This document shows, in pieces, positions 63,155 through 64,000 of a stretch of DNA of 64,000 nt. A program made the position numbers and the translations under genes. Position 1 is the stretch's first letter, and the number at the start of each line of letters is the position of its first letter. Source of the stretch: CBDCNH01 sp965219015 (GTDB lineage: Bacteria; Pseudomonadota; Alphaproteobacteria; Rhodobacterales; Rhodobacteraceae); contig CBDCNH010000005.1 of the NCBI GenBank assembly GCA_965219015.1, positions 682,001 through 746,000 of the forward strand, read 5' to 3'. The notes under the pieces are model-generated. The model saw nothing but the letters and a program-made list of their open reading frames with translations, ran no database searches and was not told where the DNA came from.

Positions 63155-64000
63155 CTAGCGCGTGAACTTCTTGTATTTCACCCGCTTGGGCTCGACCGAG
63201 TCCGGGCCGAGGCGGCGGATCTTGTCGGCCTCGTAGGCCTCGAAGTTGCCCTCGAACCATTCGACATGCGCGTCGCCCTCGAAGGCGAGGATGTGGGTGC
63301 AGAGCCGGTCGAGGAAGAACCGGTCGTGGCTGATGATGACCGCGCATCCGGCAAAGTCGTCGAGCGCGTCCTCGAGCGCGCGCAGCGTCTCGACGTCGAG
63401 GTCGTTCGTCGGCTCGTCGAGGAGGAGCACGTTGCCGCCCGAGCGCAGGAGCTTGGCCATGTGGACCCGGTTGCGCTCGCCGCCCGACAGGAGCCCCACC
63501 TTCTTCTGCTGGTCGGACCCCTTGAAGTTGAACGCGCCCACGTAGGAGCGGCTGTTGACCTCCGCGTCGCCGAGCATGACGATCTCGAGGCCGTCGGAGA
63601 TCTCCTCCCAGACCGTCTTGCCGGCGTCGAGCGCGTCGCGCGACTGGTCGACGTAGCTCAGGTGCACCGTGTCGCCGTAGCTGATCTCGCCCGCGTCGGG
63701 CTGTTCCTGCCCGGTCAGCATCTGGAACAGCGTCGATTTCCCGGCGCCGTTCGGGCCGATCACGCCGACGATGCCGCCCGGGGGAAGCGCGAACGACAAG
63801 TTCTCGATCAGGAGCTTGTCGCCCATCGCCTTGCGGAGCCCTTCGACCTCGATCACCCGGGTGCCGAGCCGCTCGCCGTTCGGGATGATGATCTGCGCCT
63901 GCCCGACGCGCTCGCGCTCGGACTGGCCGGCGAGCTCGTTGTACTTGGTGATCCGCGCCTTCTGCTTGGTCTGCCGCGCGCGGGTGCCCTGGCGGATCCA
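63155..64000 (-). CDS. ettA: ABC-F translation factor EttA, C-terminal part
   Basis: The frame enters from the right edge and covers 281 residues. It includes the end of the linker (LAGQSERERVGQAQIIIPNG), then the second ATP-binding domain with GVIGPNGAGKSTLFQMLTGQ, LLSGGERNRVHMAKLLRSGG and NVLLLDEPTNDLDVETLRAL, and the ISHDRFFLDRL switch. It ends GPDSVEPKRVKYKKFTR. EttA binds the ribosomal E site and restrains initiation when ADP is high. The 5' half lies outside the window. Confidence 0.93.
   Translation of the reverse strand, partial: WIRQGTRARQTKQKARITKYNELAGQSERERVGQAQIIIPNGERLGTRVIEVEGLRKAMGDKLLIENLSFALPPGGIVGVIGPNGAGKSTLFQMLTGQEQPDAGEISYGDTVHLSYVDQSRDALDAGKTVWEEISDGLEIVMLGDAEVNSRSYVGAFNFKGSDQQKKVGLLSGGERNRVHMAKLLRSGGNVLLLDEPTNDLDVETLRALEDALDDFAGCAVIISHDRFFLDRLCTHILAFEGDAHVEWFEGNFEAYEADKIRRLGPDSVEPKRVKYKKFTR

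Overview
The window is very GC-rich. From 17.6 kb rightwards it carries chromosomal gene blocks typical of an alphaproteobacterium, most like the Rhodobacterales: serS next to yajC-secD-secF, a cytochrome c maturation set (ccmABCDG), Lrp-type and MetR-type regulators, a VPLPA-CTERM protein and ettA. Assignment to order is inference from gene order and composition.

Region 1 (1-17.66 kb) is an accessory, heavily decayed island. It opens with an unidentified large protein running off the left edge (possibly a Cas8-type CRISPR subunit) and a broken parDE pair. The rest is debris of an RHS/SpvB-type polymorphic toxin locus. The N-terminal secretion end of an RHS protein lies at 1.5-2.1 kb (+). A small signal-peptide/RHS-tail/toxin gene with its immunity gene lies at 3.3-4.5 kb (+). 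A series of at least seven toxin-tail plus immunity cassettes on the minus strand runs from 16.4 down to 8.4 kb. Many immunity genes are intact and AT-richer than the host, while most toxin tails are truncated or frameshifted. Pieces of IS66, IS110 and IS5 elements and two copies of a relaxase 3' end interrupt the array. A type II secretion pair, gspE and a gspL-like gene, sits in the middle; the gspL-like gene is fused in frame to the relaxase fragment. The island ends with an IS5-family element inserted into a dead brp/blh-type carotene dioxygenase gene.

Region 2 (17.66-49.5 kb) is ordinary chromosome: seryl-tRNA synthetase, Sec translocon accessory genes, cytochrome c maturation, a periplasmic sugar dehydrogenase-like protein with a dihaem cytochrome c, an MsbA-type exporter, PLP enzymes, GSTs, valS (with a +1 frameshift), a lone CoxL-type molybdenum hydroxylase subunit, divergent metF/metR, and a copper-handling set (DUF2946-like, YcnI-PCu(A)C fusion, SCO1). 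A dead NYN-domain gene follows SCO1.

Region 3 (49.6-61.65 kb) is a tightly overlapping operon of nine genes downstream of an inositol monophosphatase. It contains most of a nucleotide-heptose pathway (a glycosyltransferase-GmhA fusion, GmhB, HldE) with several GT9 heptosyltransferase-like proteins, one a tandem GT9-GT9 fusion. It looks like a self-contained heptose-glycan system. The right end has a cold-shock protein, a VPLPA-CTERM surface protein and the 3' part of ettA.
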